Source: Isosphaeraceae bacterium (GTDB lineage: Bacteria > Planctomycetota > Planctomycetia > Isosphaerales > Isosphaeraceae). From it: a stretch of DNA of 57,868 nucleotides. Shown here piece after piece: positions 49,590 to 57,868 of this stretch (its first letter is position 1; each line of letters begins with the position of its first letter). Under the pieces are notes generated by a model. That model searched no databases and had not been told where the DNA came from. It saw only the letters and a list, made by a program, of their open reading frames with translations. Position numbers and translations under genes: made by a program. Location: the NCBI GenBank assembly GCA_031291845.1, contig JARLIH010000450.1, positions 1-57,868 of the forward strand, given 5' to 3'.

Positions 49590-50894
49590 CTACTTCGGCG
49601 GCGACGCCTTGCCGAACTGTTTGTCCGCGAAGTCGAGAAACACCTTCCAATCCTCGCGGCCCATGGAATGCTTCCCCGGCCGGATATGGTAGCCGAGCGT
49701 GCTGTCGATGAGCCGGCCCGTCTTCGGCATCTCGTCCGCGTCCAGACCCCCCGCGCCGAGGAACCGGTACACGGGGTCCGCCGCCTTCAGCACCTGGAAC
49801 TGGCCTTCTGGATTGGCCCACTGGTCCTCAACCGCGTTGGTGAAGAGGACCGGTCGCGGAGCGACGAGGGCGACCAAGCCGTTTTGATCGAAGGGCAAAC
49901 GCTCGGGCTGCGTGTTGAAGGTCTTGAAGACTCCGCTGAACCAGTGCGGGAAGCGCTCGTTGATCTGCTTGACCGACTCGCCGACCTTCCCCCGGCTCGG
50001 CGCGGTGCCGCCGCAGCCCGCCTGGTGAGGAATCGCCAGCGCGAGCCGCTCGTCGAACGCGGCGGCCACGATCGCGGCCTTGCCGAGCCGCGAGTGCCCG
50101 ACGACGGCGATCCGCTCGCGGTCGATGTCGTGGTCGGTGACGAGGTAGTCAACCACCCGGCTCACCCCCCAGGCCCACGCGGCAACAGCGCCCCATTCGG
50201 TGGGGCCGCCATCGTTCCGGCCCGGTTCCCGAAAGCTGGGGAAGACGCCGTCGACCCGGCCCGGGTGGTCGGGCGCGACGTCGCCGCAGTAGAACGTCGC
50301 CACGGCGTAGCCACGCGCGACCGCGTCGTCGATGGCCCAAACGTCGACCTGTGTTCCGCGACTGGTCGCGGTCGCGCGGTTGTCCGTCACCCCCGGGAAG
50401 TGCGCGGGCATCCAGGCCGTCGGGAGCGCAACGGTCGGATCCTTCACGACCGTGTGATTGCCCGCGAAATTCGGCCCCACGAACACCGGCGCGGGCGACT
50501 TCCGGTCGTTCGGCACGACAAGCAGCACCTGGATCTTCGGCGCCCCGGCCGGGCCGAAAGCGATCGTGACCTCGCGCTTCGTGGCCTTGCCGTCAAAGAA
50601 CCGCCGGTCCTCGCGCTCGACCGTAAACTTGATGTCGCGCGGCGCAGCCGGCATGTCGCCGTACATGTAATGCTGGAACAACCGCTTCAGTTCCGGCCGC
50701 CGCTCTTCGGTCCACTGCGACCGCGTGCGCACCCGCCCCCCGGCAAAGGTGACGAGCGGATCGGGCAGTTCAGCGCGGGCGGGTAGTTCCGACGCGGGCG
50801 GGTACGCGGGCGCGGCCTCGTCGGCGGCTCGCGCGAGTGACGCAACCATGCCCGGCAGGCCCAGCGTCAGCAGAAGCGCCACGGTTCGTCGCAT
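49590..50894 (-). CDS. CE15-like glucuronoyl esterase (acetylxylan-esterase-type alpha/beta hydrolase)
   Basis: A 434-residue secreted alpha/beta hydrolase: signal peptide (VALLLTLGLPGMVASLARA), N-terminal LPDPLV and YMYGDMP, then the nucleophile elbow VVGHSRLGKAAIVAAAFD (Ser). An acidic residue lies in NAVEDQWANPEG and His in RPGKHSMGREDW. This matches the CE15 glucuronoyl esterase and related family, which cleave ester links between lignin and glucuronoxylan. GGGAG precedes the start. It is followed on its upstream side by a large PVC-type heme protein on the same strand, suggesting a polysaccharide or plant-debris degradation unit. Confidence 0.85.
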   Translation of the reverse strand: MRRTVALLLTLGLPGMVASLARAADEAAPAYPPASELPARAELPDPLVTFAGGRVRTRSQWTEERRPELKRLFQHYMYGDMPAAPRDIKFTVEREDRRFFDGKATKREVTIAFGPAGAPKIQVLLVVPNDRKSPAPVFVGPNFAGNHTVVKDPTVALPTAWMPAHFPGVTDNRATATSRGTQVDVWAIDDAVARGYAVATFYCGDVAPDHPGRVDGVFPSFREPGRNDGGPTEWGAVAAWAWGVSRVVDYLVTDHDIDRERIAVVGHSRLGKAAIVAAAFDERLALAIPHQAGCGGTAPSRGKVGESVKQINERFPHWFSGVFKTFNTQPERLPFDQNGLVALVAPRPVLFTNAVEDQWANPEGQFQVLKAADPVYRFLGAGGLDADEMPKTGRLIDSTLGYHIRPGKHSMGREDWKVFLDFADKQFGKASPPK

Positions 50895-50951
50895 CGGTGG
50901 AAGACTCCCCTCGAAAGCCCTGAACGACTCATTCCGAATCGGTCGCGAGGC

Positions 50952-53900
50952 TCACTTGGCCTTCAGCGACTCGAGATACCCCAGGATCGAAGCCAACTCG
51001 TGCACCGTCAAGGGGTCGCCGAGCCCGTTGGGCATCATGGAGACGTCGCTTTTGCCTCGCTCCTCGATCTCACTCTTCTTGAGGACCGTCACCGCGCCGG
51101 TGCCGGTCCGGAACTCGACCTCGTCGCCCGACTCGCGAACGACGAACCCGTCGAAAGTACGGCCGTCGGTGGTCGCGAACTTCTGCGTCTCGAACCCCTG
51201 CGCGACCCGGACACTCGGCCTCAGGATCGATTCCGTCAGCTCCTTCCGGTTGTACCGAGCCGCGATGCCAGCGAGCAGCGGGCCCTTGAGAGGCTCGCTC
51301 GGGGCCACCGTATGGCAATTGATGCAACCCTGGCGCTGAAAGAGCTGGGCCCCCAGCGCCGCGTCCCCCTTTTCCTTCTGGACGCTCGCCACGATTTCGT
51401 CGTAGGAGAGCTTCGCCAGCGTCGGCCCGCCGCCGGCCCTGTGGTCGAGGTTGAGTTCCCTGGCCGCGAACCGGGCCGCGTCTCGCACAGTAATGTCCTC
51501 CGCATCCAAGCGGGATCGGACGTCGGGCGCAAACGACACATCTTGCAGCCGGCCGATCGCGCGCAGCAGTGCCGAGGTCGTGACGGGTCGCTTCCAGGCT
51601 GCGGCGATCGCATCCGCCTCCTCCTTGGCGCGTCCGGGCCCGCCATTTTGACGCCCCAGGCTCGTCAGCACGGCGTAGCCGAGCACTGAAGAGTCAGCGT
51701 TTCCGCCCTGCGCGAGATCGCGAAAATAGCCCAGCCGACGGGCATGCTGGCCGTCACGGACGAAGTCGCGCCAGGCCGCCAGAAGTTCGGGGTTCGGCGT
51801 CTCCTGCACGCCGACCGGCGCCAGTGCTCGCACGGCCGCATCGAGGGCCGGCGGCTCGTTCGCGTGGCGCTGGAGTCCGCGCAACACCTGGACGCGAAAC
51901 GACGCCTCTTCCCGGTCGGACCGCGCTGCGGTCTCCAGCAATTGGAGCGCGTCCCGGCCCAGCTTGGGGCGACCCGCCAGCAGGCCCGCGGCGAGTCGAA
52001 GGAACGCCGGATCCTGGGCCGCGTTTTGCAGAATGAGGGGCGTCAGGTCCTCGGAGTCGATCTTATTGCGGATCATCTGGCCGAGCAGCCAGCGCGACGT
52101 CGACGGATCAGTCCCCTTCACCTCTCGGCGCAGCGTCCGCTCGATTTCCTCGGACAGCTCCCACGTCACGGGCTGGAAGAAGGGTCCGCTCGTATCAGGG
52201 CGGGTGCCCCACCACTGACCGTGCCAATCGGCCTCGCGATGGGAGAGCCGGCAGAGCGCTTTCAGGATCGGGCGACGGTACGCATCGTCGCGGCTCAGGT
52301 CGAGCTTGCCGATCAGGCCATCCACGCACCGCTTCTCCGGCAGCGCCTGGAGCACGCGGCACGCGCCTCCAACGAGACGAGAATTGCTCGGGTCGACCGC
52401 GGCGAGGGCCGCGTCAACCGCGCGGAGGGCCACGAGGGCCTGCACCGCGGCATGGGCCACGAGAACGTCCCCGTCGGCCGTGAGGGGCACGACGGACGCA
52501 GCCGCGCTCATCTTGCGGAGTCGCCCCAGGGCCACGACGGCCTGAAGCCGCACCCGCGGGTCGGGATCGCTCAAGGACGCCGCGAACGCCTGGTCGGGAA
52601 TCGACGACGCGTCCCCATCGCGATCGCCGAGGGCGCGAAGCGCAAACTCGCGCAGGTCCTTCCGTCCGATCAGCCGCAACAGGGCGTCTCGTGCGGCCTC
52701 GCCGCGGACCTGGGCCAGCGTGAAGACTGCGGCCACCCGCCCCGCGAGCGGCTGGTCCGACACCGCGAGTGCCTCCAGCCCAGCGACGACGCCAGATCCG
52801 CCCGCGCGGCGTAGCAGCGCACGCTGGGCGTGCACGCGCAGCACCTGGCTGGTTCCGCCCAGGTACTCGATCAGTGCCGACGGCGTTGCGGGCTTCAGGT
52901 CGGGGAACGGTGAGGCCGCTGCCTGCTCGTATGCAAGGCGGACGACGTAGCCGACGTTCGGACCGCTGTAGGTGAAGCCCCCCTCGCGCCAGGTCGAGAT
53001 GTAGATGTGGCCCAGGCCATCGATGTCCATGTCCGTCGGTCGGGGTAGTTCGGCAAACGGGACCTGCCCGGCCTTGAACCCTGCGCCGAGGGGCGTGAGG
53101 GGATGGCGGTAGACGATGCTGCGTCCCCAGTCGCACGTGTAAAGCGTGTCGCCGAACTCGGGGGGCAAATTCGGGTCCTGGACGTAGAGCGAGCCAGTCG
53201 GCGAGCCGCCGCCGTAATCCGCGAGCGGCGGCACGATCTCGTCGGGGAAGTTCGTGAAGAGTGACGGGTAGCCGTAGTTGCCGGTGGCGATGATGTGGCT
53301 CAGCCGCACGTTCCAGCCGCCGCCGTCGTTGGTGTTGTCGCGGGTGAAAACGTTGGCGAAAGGATCGATCGCGACGTCGTAGATATTGCGGGTCCCACGC
53401 GCAAAGACTTCCAGTCCGCTGCCGTCGGGCCGGACGCGCGCGATGCCGCCGCCCTGGAGCTGCCGGACCTTGCCGTCGCGTCCCTCCGCCCGCACGAAGC
53501 CGTAGTCGCCGACGGCGACATAGAGCCACCCGTCGATTCCAAGTTGGATCCCGTTGGTCGTATGGTCGGCCCCTCGGTACTTGAGGTCAAAACCGAGCCC
53601 CTTCACCAGGACTTCGGAGCGCTCGGCCACGCCGTCACCGTCGTCATCGTGATAGGCGCTCAGGAGTGGCGGATGAAGGACGTAGAGCGTTCCGGCGTCG
53701 TAGACGAGTCCGCGCGGGCTATCCATGCGCGCAAACACGTTGAATCGATCGGCCTTGCCGTCGCCGTCCGAATCGACGCAACGTACGACGCGCCCGCGGT
53801 CGGGCTTGGCATCGATCGAGCCGTTCTCATCAATGCCAACGAACACGTCTCCGGTCGGCGCGGCGACCAGGCACGTCGGGTAGTGGACATCGGGAGGGGC

Positions 53901-54500
53901 GGCGAACAGCGTGACCTTGAAGCCCGGCGGCACTTTGATGCCCGCGAGCAGCCCTTCACCATGTGCGGATTTCGGCCGTGCGGACCGCGCCGGACCGTCG
54001 ACCAGCTTCGTGCCATAGACCTCGATGTCGAACAGGCTCGCCCAGTGTCCGTTCCCAACCCCGTTGATCGTCAGCCGGACGAAGCGCACACCCTGGGCGG
54101 AGAACCTGTGCTCGCCGTCAGGGGCGTGAGCGGGCGGCGTTGACTGTTCGACGAGCGTTCGCCAGGTCTGCCCGTCCGCCGAGCCTTCGACCCTGTAACG
54201 GTGCGGGTCCGCCTCGAACTCCCATTCCAGCCGGCAACCGGTCAGGTCTTGCGGCTTCTGCAAGTCGACCTGCCACCACTGCGGCACAGCGCCGCCGGAG
54301 GCACACCAGCGCGTCTCGGGATCGCCGTCGTTGGCGGCTTCCGGCCGGTGGTTCCCCCCCTCTTGGGAGGACGCCGTCGCGGGCTTGCCACGCGCGAGGT
54401 CTTCCGGGACGAGCGTCTTCGCCCCGGGGGCGAGCCCCAAAGACGCGACGGCGACCAGCAAGAGCACGATCCGAGCGAGCGCGACGGCGGTTCGGTCCAT
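50952..54500 (-). CDS. PVC-type heme-binding CxxCH protein with F5/8C and HEAT domains
   Basis: A 1182-residue secreted protein. After a signal peptide (IVLLLVAVASLGLAPGAKT) comes an F5/8-type-C (discoidin) domain (about 30-165; ARGKPATASSQEGGNHRPEA and VRFVRLTINGVG). A beta-propeller of the membrane-bound dehydrogenase type follows (VRCVDSDGDGKADRFNVF and similar calcium-binding-like blades). Long HEAT-like repeats (about 560-970) and a cytochrome c domain with CINCH (about residue 1060) complete it. The F5/8C module suggests binding to a carbohydrate or surface. The substrate is unknown. AGGAAG precedes the ATG. The CE15-like esterase gene follows on the same strand after 57 bases, which supports carbohydrate metabolism. 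Confidence 0.85.
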   Translation of the reverse strand: MDRTAVALARIVLLLVAVASLGLAPGAKTLVPEDLARGKPATASSQEGGNHRPEAANDGDPETRWCASGGAVPQWWQVDLQKPQDLTGCRLEWEFEADPHRYRVEGSADGQTWRTLVEQSTPPAHAPDGEHRFSAQGVRFVRLTINGVGNGHWASLFDIEVYGTKLVDGPARSARPKSAHGEGLLAGIKVPPGFKVTLFAAPPDVHYPTCLVAAPTGDVFVGIDENGSIDAKPDRGRVVRCVDSDGDGKADRFNVFARMDSPRGLVYDAGTLYVLHPPLLSAYHDDDGDGVAERSEVLVKGLGFDLKYRGADHTTNGIQLGIDGWLYVAVGDYGFVRAEGRDGKVRQLQGGGIARVRPDGSGLEVFARGTRNIYDVAIDPFANVFTRDNTNDGGGWNVRLSHIIATGNYGYPSLFTNFPDEIVPPLADYGGGSPTGSLYVQDPNLPPEFGDTLYTCDWGRSIVYRHPLTPLGAGFKAGQVPFAELPRPTDMDIDGLGHIYISTWREGGFTYSGPNVGYVVRLAYEQAAASPFPDLKPATPSALIEYLGGTSQVLRVHAQRALLRRAGGSGVVAGLEALAVSDQPLAGRVAAVFTLAQVRGEAARDALLRLIGRKDLREFALRALGDRDGDASSIPDQAFAASLSDPDPRVRLQAVVALGRLRKMSAAASVVPLTADGDVLVAHAAVQALVALRAVDAALAAVDPSNSRLVGGACRVLQALPEKRCVDGLIGKLDLSRDDAYRRPILKALCRLSHREADWHGQWWGTRPDTSGPFFQPVTWELSEEIERTLRREVKGTDPSTSRWLLGQMIRNKIDSEDLTPLILQNAAQDPAFLRLAAGLLAGRPKLGRDALQLLETAARSDREEASFRVQVLRGLQRHANEPPALDAAVRALAPVGVQETPNPELLAAWRDFVRDGQHARRLGYFRDLAQGGNADSSVLGYAVLTSLGRQNGGPGRAKEEADAIAAAWKRPVTTSALLRAIGRLQDVSFAPDVRSRLDAEDITVRDAARFAARELNLDHRAGGGPTLAKLSYDEIVASVQKEKGDAALGAQLFQRQGCINCHTVAPSEPLKGPLLAGIAARYNRKELTESILRPSVRVAQGFETQKFATTDGRTFDGFVVRESGDEVEFRTGTGAVTVLKKSEIEERGKSDVSMMPNGLGDPLTVHELASILGYLESLKAK

Positions 54501-54737
54501 TCCCGCTTCCTGGTCCCGGTGCCTGGTCAGCCGCCTTGCGTGGCGGTGAGTTCACCCACTACAGTACCGCATGCCAGAGCGCGCCGCCACGTGGCAAGAC
54601 TGAAGCACGCGGGACCATCGTTCCGCTCAGGCGAGCCTCGTCGGAGTCGGTTTCAAACCAGCCCAGCAAACCGATCAGAGCGGCTTCCGTGTCCGTCTTT
54701 TGTGCCGGTTCAAATGGGCGAACATCCCGGTAACTCT

Positions 54738-54767
54738 CTGTAGGGCCGGCAATGGCCGGCACTACAG
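54738..54767. repeat. GTAGGGCCGGCAATGGCCGG palindromic repeat, copy 2
   Basis: Shares its core with copy 1 at 16232-16263 and has CTGTAG/CTACAG outer arms, 18 bases past the nuoN stop codon. As a stable hairpin it may terminate the nuo transcript. The rest of the 284-base gap between the PVC heme gene and nuoN shows no gene. Confidence 0.8.
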
Positions 54768-54784
54768 ATTCACTGGGACCGACT

Positions 54785-56371
54785 TCAGCGCGCTGCGGCC
54801 TGTTGCACCGGCGGGGCCGAGGGCGGTGGCAGTGCGACGGCCGCCTTGGCCGCGGTCCGGCTCGGTGCGCTGACCGTGTTCGGAAAGAAGCCTAGCACGA
54901 GCGTCAGGATCACGCAGCAAGCGATCGCAAGCTGGGTGGGACCGGCGGGGCGCGGTTGCAGAGGCGGTATCGCCGAGGGAAGCGGCCGGAGATACATATT
55001 CACGACGATGCGCAAGTAGTAGTAAGCCCCCGCAGCCGAGTTCAGGACGCCGATCACCGCCAGAAGCTGGAAGGTCCGCGCGTCCGAGCCACTCGCCGCC
55101 CCGAAGGCCGAGTAGAAGATCTGGAACTTGCCCCAGAAGCCGGCGAGAGGCGGAATGCCCGCCAGGCTGAAGAGGCAGACCGCCAGGCACAGCGCCGTGA
55201 CGGGATGCGAGCGCCCCAGCCCCGTCAGGTCCTCGACGGTCTGCACGGGTCGCTCGGGCGTACTCAGAGCAATGAAGATCCCGAATGCGCCCAGCGTCAT
55301 GAGCGCATAGGCGACGAGGTAGAACAGGATTCCCTGCGTGCCCAGGAACGCTCCCTTCGCGTCGGGGCCGTTGTAAAAGGCCACCGTCACGCCGACCATC
55401 AGGTATCCCGCGTGCGCGATCGACGAGTAGGCGAAGAGACGCTTCAGGTTGTCTTGCAACAGTGCGACCGCGTTGCCCAGCGTCATCGTTACCGCCGCGA
55501 TGATCCAGCAGAGAATCACCGCTTTGCCGACCAGCAGGTTCGAGTCGCCGCCGGACGAAATCACCGCCGTCAATGTGCGGATGATCGCCAGAAACCCGAC
55601 CGCCTTGGGAATCCACGACAGCAGGGCGGCCATCACCGTGGGCGACCCCTCGTAAACATCCGGCGCGTAGAAGTGGAACGGCACCGCTGCGACGCGGAAG
55701 CCAAGGCCCGCCAGCACGAACACGAGTGCGATCATGCCGAACTGAGGCTGCGGCAGGTTCGGCAAATGTCCCGGCCCGGCCAGGTAGGCGAGCGCCTTGA
55801 GGTTGCTCACCCCGGTCGTGCCGTACAGGAACGCGAGCCCGTAGAGCAAAAGCCCCGAGGAGAAGATGCTCAGAAAGAAGTACTTGGTCGCCGCTTCCTG
55901 CGTCGTCGTGTTGCGGACCGGCAGGTACAAGAGCAGGTAGGTTGGAATGCTGATCAGCTCCAGGCCCACGAACAAGAACACGAGCTCGTTGGCCGCCGCG
56001 ACCATCAGCGAGCCGGCCATGATCATGAGCAACGAACCAAAGAACTCCGGGGCCCGCTCGGCGTCGACCTGGTCGTGGGCCAGCCCGAGCAAAAGGTAAC
56101 CGGAGAGCAAGAGCACCAGCCGGCTGTAGAACGAGAAGTCGTCGTTGAGCGCGACGGCCGTATAGGCGTCGGTGGTCGTTCCCCGCACGAGCAGCAGCGC
56201 GACCAGGGCGAATCCCAGAGCCACGGCGGAGACGAGACTCCAGACCTGACGCGGCTGACGGACGAATACACCCGCGGTCATCATCACGACGGCGGTCAAG
56301 AGCAGCAGCAGCTCGGGCGACAGCACCCAGAGCGTGTCTTGGGCAACCTGCAAGGCGGCATTCGAGTCCAT
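54785..56371 (-). CDS. nuoN: NADH-quinone oxidoreductase subunit N
   Basis: A 528-residue membrane subunit of complex I, one of the three antiporter-like proton pumps. It has about 14 helices and the family motifs ELVFLFVGLELISIPTYLLL, VAAVPFHFYAPDVYEGSP and LKRLFAYSSIAHAGYLMVG, carrying the conserved Glu and Lys residues of the proton channel. The ATG at 56371 overlaps the nuoM stop codon by one base (TGATG) and is preceded by GGGAG. The last 30 residues are Ala/Pro-rich and variable. It is the last gene of the visible nuo operon; the upstream genes lie outside the window. Confidence 0.95.
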   Translation of the reverse strand: MDSNAALQVAQDTLWVLSPELLLLLTAVVMMTAGVFVRQPRQVWSLVSAVALGFALVALLLVRGTTTDAYTAVALNDDFSFYSRLVLLLSGYLLLGLAHDQVDAERAPEFFGSLLMIMAGSLMVAAANELVFLFVGLELISIPTYLLLYLPVRNTTTQEAATKYFFLSIFSSGLLLYGLAFLYGTTGVSNLKALAYLAGPGHLPNLPQPQFGMIALVFVLAGLGFRVAAVPFHFYAPDVYEGSPTVMAALLSWIPKAVGFLAIIRTLTAVISSGGDSNLLVGKAVILCWIIAAVTMTLGNAVALLQDNLKRLFAYSSIAHAGYLMVGVTVAFYNGPDAKGAFLGTQGILFYLVAYALMTLGAFGIFIALSTPERPVQTVEDLTGLGRSHPVTALCLAVCLFSLAGIPPLAGFWGKFQIFYSAFGAASGSDARTFQLLAVIGVLNSAAGAYYYLRIVVNMYLRPLPSAIPPLQPRPAGPTQLAIACCVILTLVLGFFPNTVSAPSRTAAKAAVALPPPSAPPVQQAAAR

Positions 56372-57868
56372 CAACGGCTCCCTTGACGCGCGACGACGGC
56401 CGGCGGTGCGGCATGATTCTGTTGTGTCACGACCGGCGTGCTCGTTTCGCCGGTCGGCGGGACCAGCTTCTCCAGGCGGGCCGCAATCGGCGCCACCGCC
56501 GGGCTGATCCGGTCGAGGAACGGCTTCGGGTAGACTCCGATCACGACGATCAGCACCATGATCGGAGTCAGCCCCGCGATCTCGTGCCAACCCACGGGCC
56601 TCACGGTCGACCCGTGATCGTCGCTCCCGTGCTGATGCGGCTCACGCAAGGGGCCGAAAAGGACGCGCTGAAGCATCCAGAGCAGGTAGAACGCCCCCAG
56701 CACCATTCCCGTCGCCGCCAGCACCGACGCCGCCCGGTCGCGGGCGAACATGCCGGCAAGGATCGGGAACTCGCCGACGAACCCGTTCAGGCCCGGCACG
56801 GCCGCCGAGCCGAGCGACGAGAGGATCAAGAAGAAGGCGAGGAGCGGCATGCGGTTCCAGAGCCCCCCCATCTCCGACATCTCGCGAGTATGGTAGCGCT
56901 CGTAGATCACACCCACGCACGCGAACAGCGCCCCGGTCGTCAGCCCGTGGTTCACCATCTGAATCACGGCGCCGTCCATGCCCGTCGGGTTCATCGCGAA
57001 CAGGCCGAGGACGATGAACCCCATGTGGCTGACCGAGCTGTACGCGACCAGCCGCTTGATGTCGGTCTGTGCCAGCGCCGTCAGGGCTCCGTAGATCACT
57101 CCCATCACGGCCAACGACGCCAGCACCGGGAACAGGTACACCGCACCCAGCGGGGTCATGCTCATGTTGAACCGCAGCAGCCCGTAGCCGCCGACTTTCA
57201 ACAAGACCCCCGCCAGCACGATCGACCCGGCCGTGGGTGACTCGACGTGCGCCAGCGGCAGCCACGTGTGGAACGGGAACATCGGCACCTTGATCGCGAA
57301 CCCGGCGAACAGCAGCAGGAAGATCAAGACCTGAGGACTGCGCCAGGAGGTGGCCGCGTGCCACTCAGGCCAATCGCCCTGCTGGATCGCGGCGAGCCCT
57401 TGCGTCAGCTCGGGAATCGAGAACGTCAAGGTATGGGAGGGCGAGTACTGGAACTGAACCACCACCAGCGCGATCACGCCCAGGAGCGTCAGCAAGCTGC
57501 CGGCCAGCGTATAAAGGAAGAACGTCACCGACGCCTTCCGCCGCTCCGGCCCCCCCCAGAGGCCGATCAGGAAGAAGAGCGGGATGAGCGTGAACTCGAA
57601 GAAGATGTAGAAGAGGACGACGTCCAAACTGGCGAAGAGCCCCAGCAACCCCGTCTCGAGCGCGAGCAAGAACGCATAGTGATGGGCCGGCCGTTCGGTC
57701 ACCGACTCCCACGACGCGAAGATCGCCGTGATCTGCAAGACGGCCGTGAGCGCGAAAAGCCAGATGCTCAGACCGTCGAGCCCCAGCGCGAACCGGATGC
57801 CCGACCCTTCCAGCCAGGACCACCCGTACGGCCCTCCGTCGGGCCCGGCCGTGAACTGCGGCACGATC
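56371..57868 (-). CDS. nuoM: NADH-quinone oxidoreductase subunit M (5' partial)
   Basis: The reading frame runs off the right edge, so the true N-terminus is missing. About 499 codons remain. Family motifs are visible: FYIFFEFTLIPLFFLIGLWGG (the conserved Glu region), IKVPMFPFHTWLPLAHVESPT and DIKRLVAYSSVSHMGFIVLGLF. It is a proton-pumping antiporter-like subunit that normally sits between nuoL and nuoN, as the one-base overlap with nuoN shows. The hydrophilic tail (about residues 420-497; contains TRPVGWHEIAG-like turns and a Gln/Pro-rich end) is longer than in many NuoM proteins. Confidence 0.95.
   Translation of the reverse strand, partial: IVPQFTAGPDGGPYGWSWLEGSGIRFALGLDGLSIWLFALTAVLQITAIFASWESVTERPAHHYAFLLALETGLLGLFASLDVVLFYIFFEFTLIPLFFLIGLWGGPERRKASVTFFLYTLAGSLLTLLGVIALVVVQFQYSPSHTLTFSIPELTQGLAAIQQGDWPEWHAATSWRSPQVLIFLLLFAGFAIKVPMFPFHTWLPLAHVESPTAGSIVLAGVLLKVGGYGLLRFNMSMTPLGAVYLFPVLASLAVMGVIYGALTALAQTDIKRLVAYSSVSHMGFIVLGLFAMNPTGMDGAVIQMVNHGLTTGALFACVGVIYERYHTREMSEMGGLWNRMPLLAFFLILSSLGSAAVPGLNGFVGEFPILAGMFARDRAASVLAATGMVLGAFYLLWMLQRVLFGPLREPHQHGSDDHGSTVRPVGWHEIAGLTPIMVLIVVIGVYPKPFLDRISPAVAPIAARLEKLVPPTGETSTPVVTQQNHAAPPAVVARQGSR

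Noticed and set aside
1-57868. CRISPR array, prophage or integrative element
   Set aside because: No regularly spaced repeats, integrase, transposase or phage structural genes were seen, and gene order looks like ordinary chromosome.

Overview
The window is GC-rich bacterial chromosomal DNA. The gene content points to a planctomycete, probably of the Isosphaerales/Gemmatales type. It has two very large secreted PVC-type heme-binding proteins, two exported surface proteins whose N-termini carry LEPR-XLL-like sorting motifs, planctomycete-type small membrane proteins and several families of dispersed palindromic repeats. It looks like ordinary chromosome, with no phage, plasmid or transposase. 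All calls come from reading the sequence; no database search was run.

Layout. 0-4 kb: the end of a GldF/GldG-type ABC transporter fusion and a DUF4340 protein. 4-11.2 kb: an isochorismatase-like hydrolase, a methyltransferase whose 3' end is duplicated, and a leftward formate dehydrogenase cluster (zinc ribbon, fused NuoE/NuoF-type subunit, molybdenum catalytic subunit, YjbQ). 11.2-16 kb: a PVC-type cytochrome c/HEAT protein paired with an SGNH-fold protein. 16-20.2 kb: creatininase-family protein, pyrB and pyrR, then ispH. 20-29 kb: membrane and hypothetical proteins, a FabH-like ketosynthase, a LEPR-XLL surface protein, a STAS protein and a DUF2760/Hsp70/molybdopterin-fold operon. 29-39.7 kb: diacylglycerol kinase and an LptD-like outer-membrane protein (overlapping genes), a GlcD/YdiJ-type flavin iron-sulfur oxidoreductase, folE and a Lon N-domain protein. 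39.8-45.2 kb: nth, metF, queG, a dockerin-containing surface protein and a GT87-like mannosyltransferase. 45.4-45.9 kb: an interrupted tRNA. 46-49.4 kb: VOC protein, rsmE with a half-size TauE/SafE, an ExeA-like ATPase and two small membrane proteins. 49.6-54.5 kb: a CE15-like esterase and the second PVC-type heme protein, here with an F5/8C domain. 54.8 kb to the end: nuoN and nuoM of complex I.

The most striking element is at 45481-45846. It is a tRNA with anticodon CAU (probably tRNA-Ile2) split after U36 by a 294-nt group I intron. P2, P3, P4 and P7 pairings, a terminal omega-G and a GUG guide opposite the CAU anticodon can all be read directly, and the layout is that of the small Azoarcus-type (IC3) tRNA ribozyme.

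A second theme is dispersed palindromic repeats that have fused with genes. They supply the last residues and stop codon of the NuoE/F fusion, the queG stop codon, and part of the N-terminus of the first PVC heme protein.
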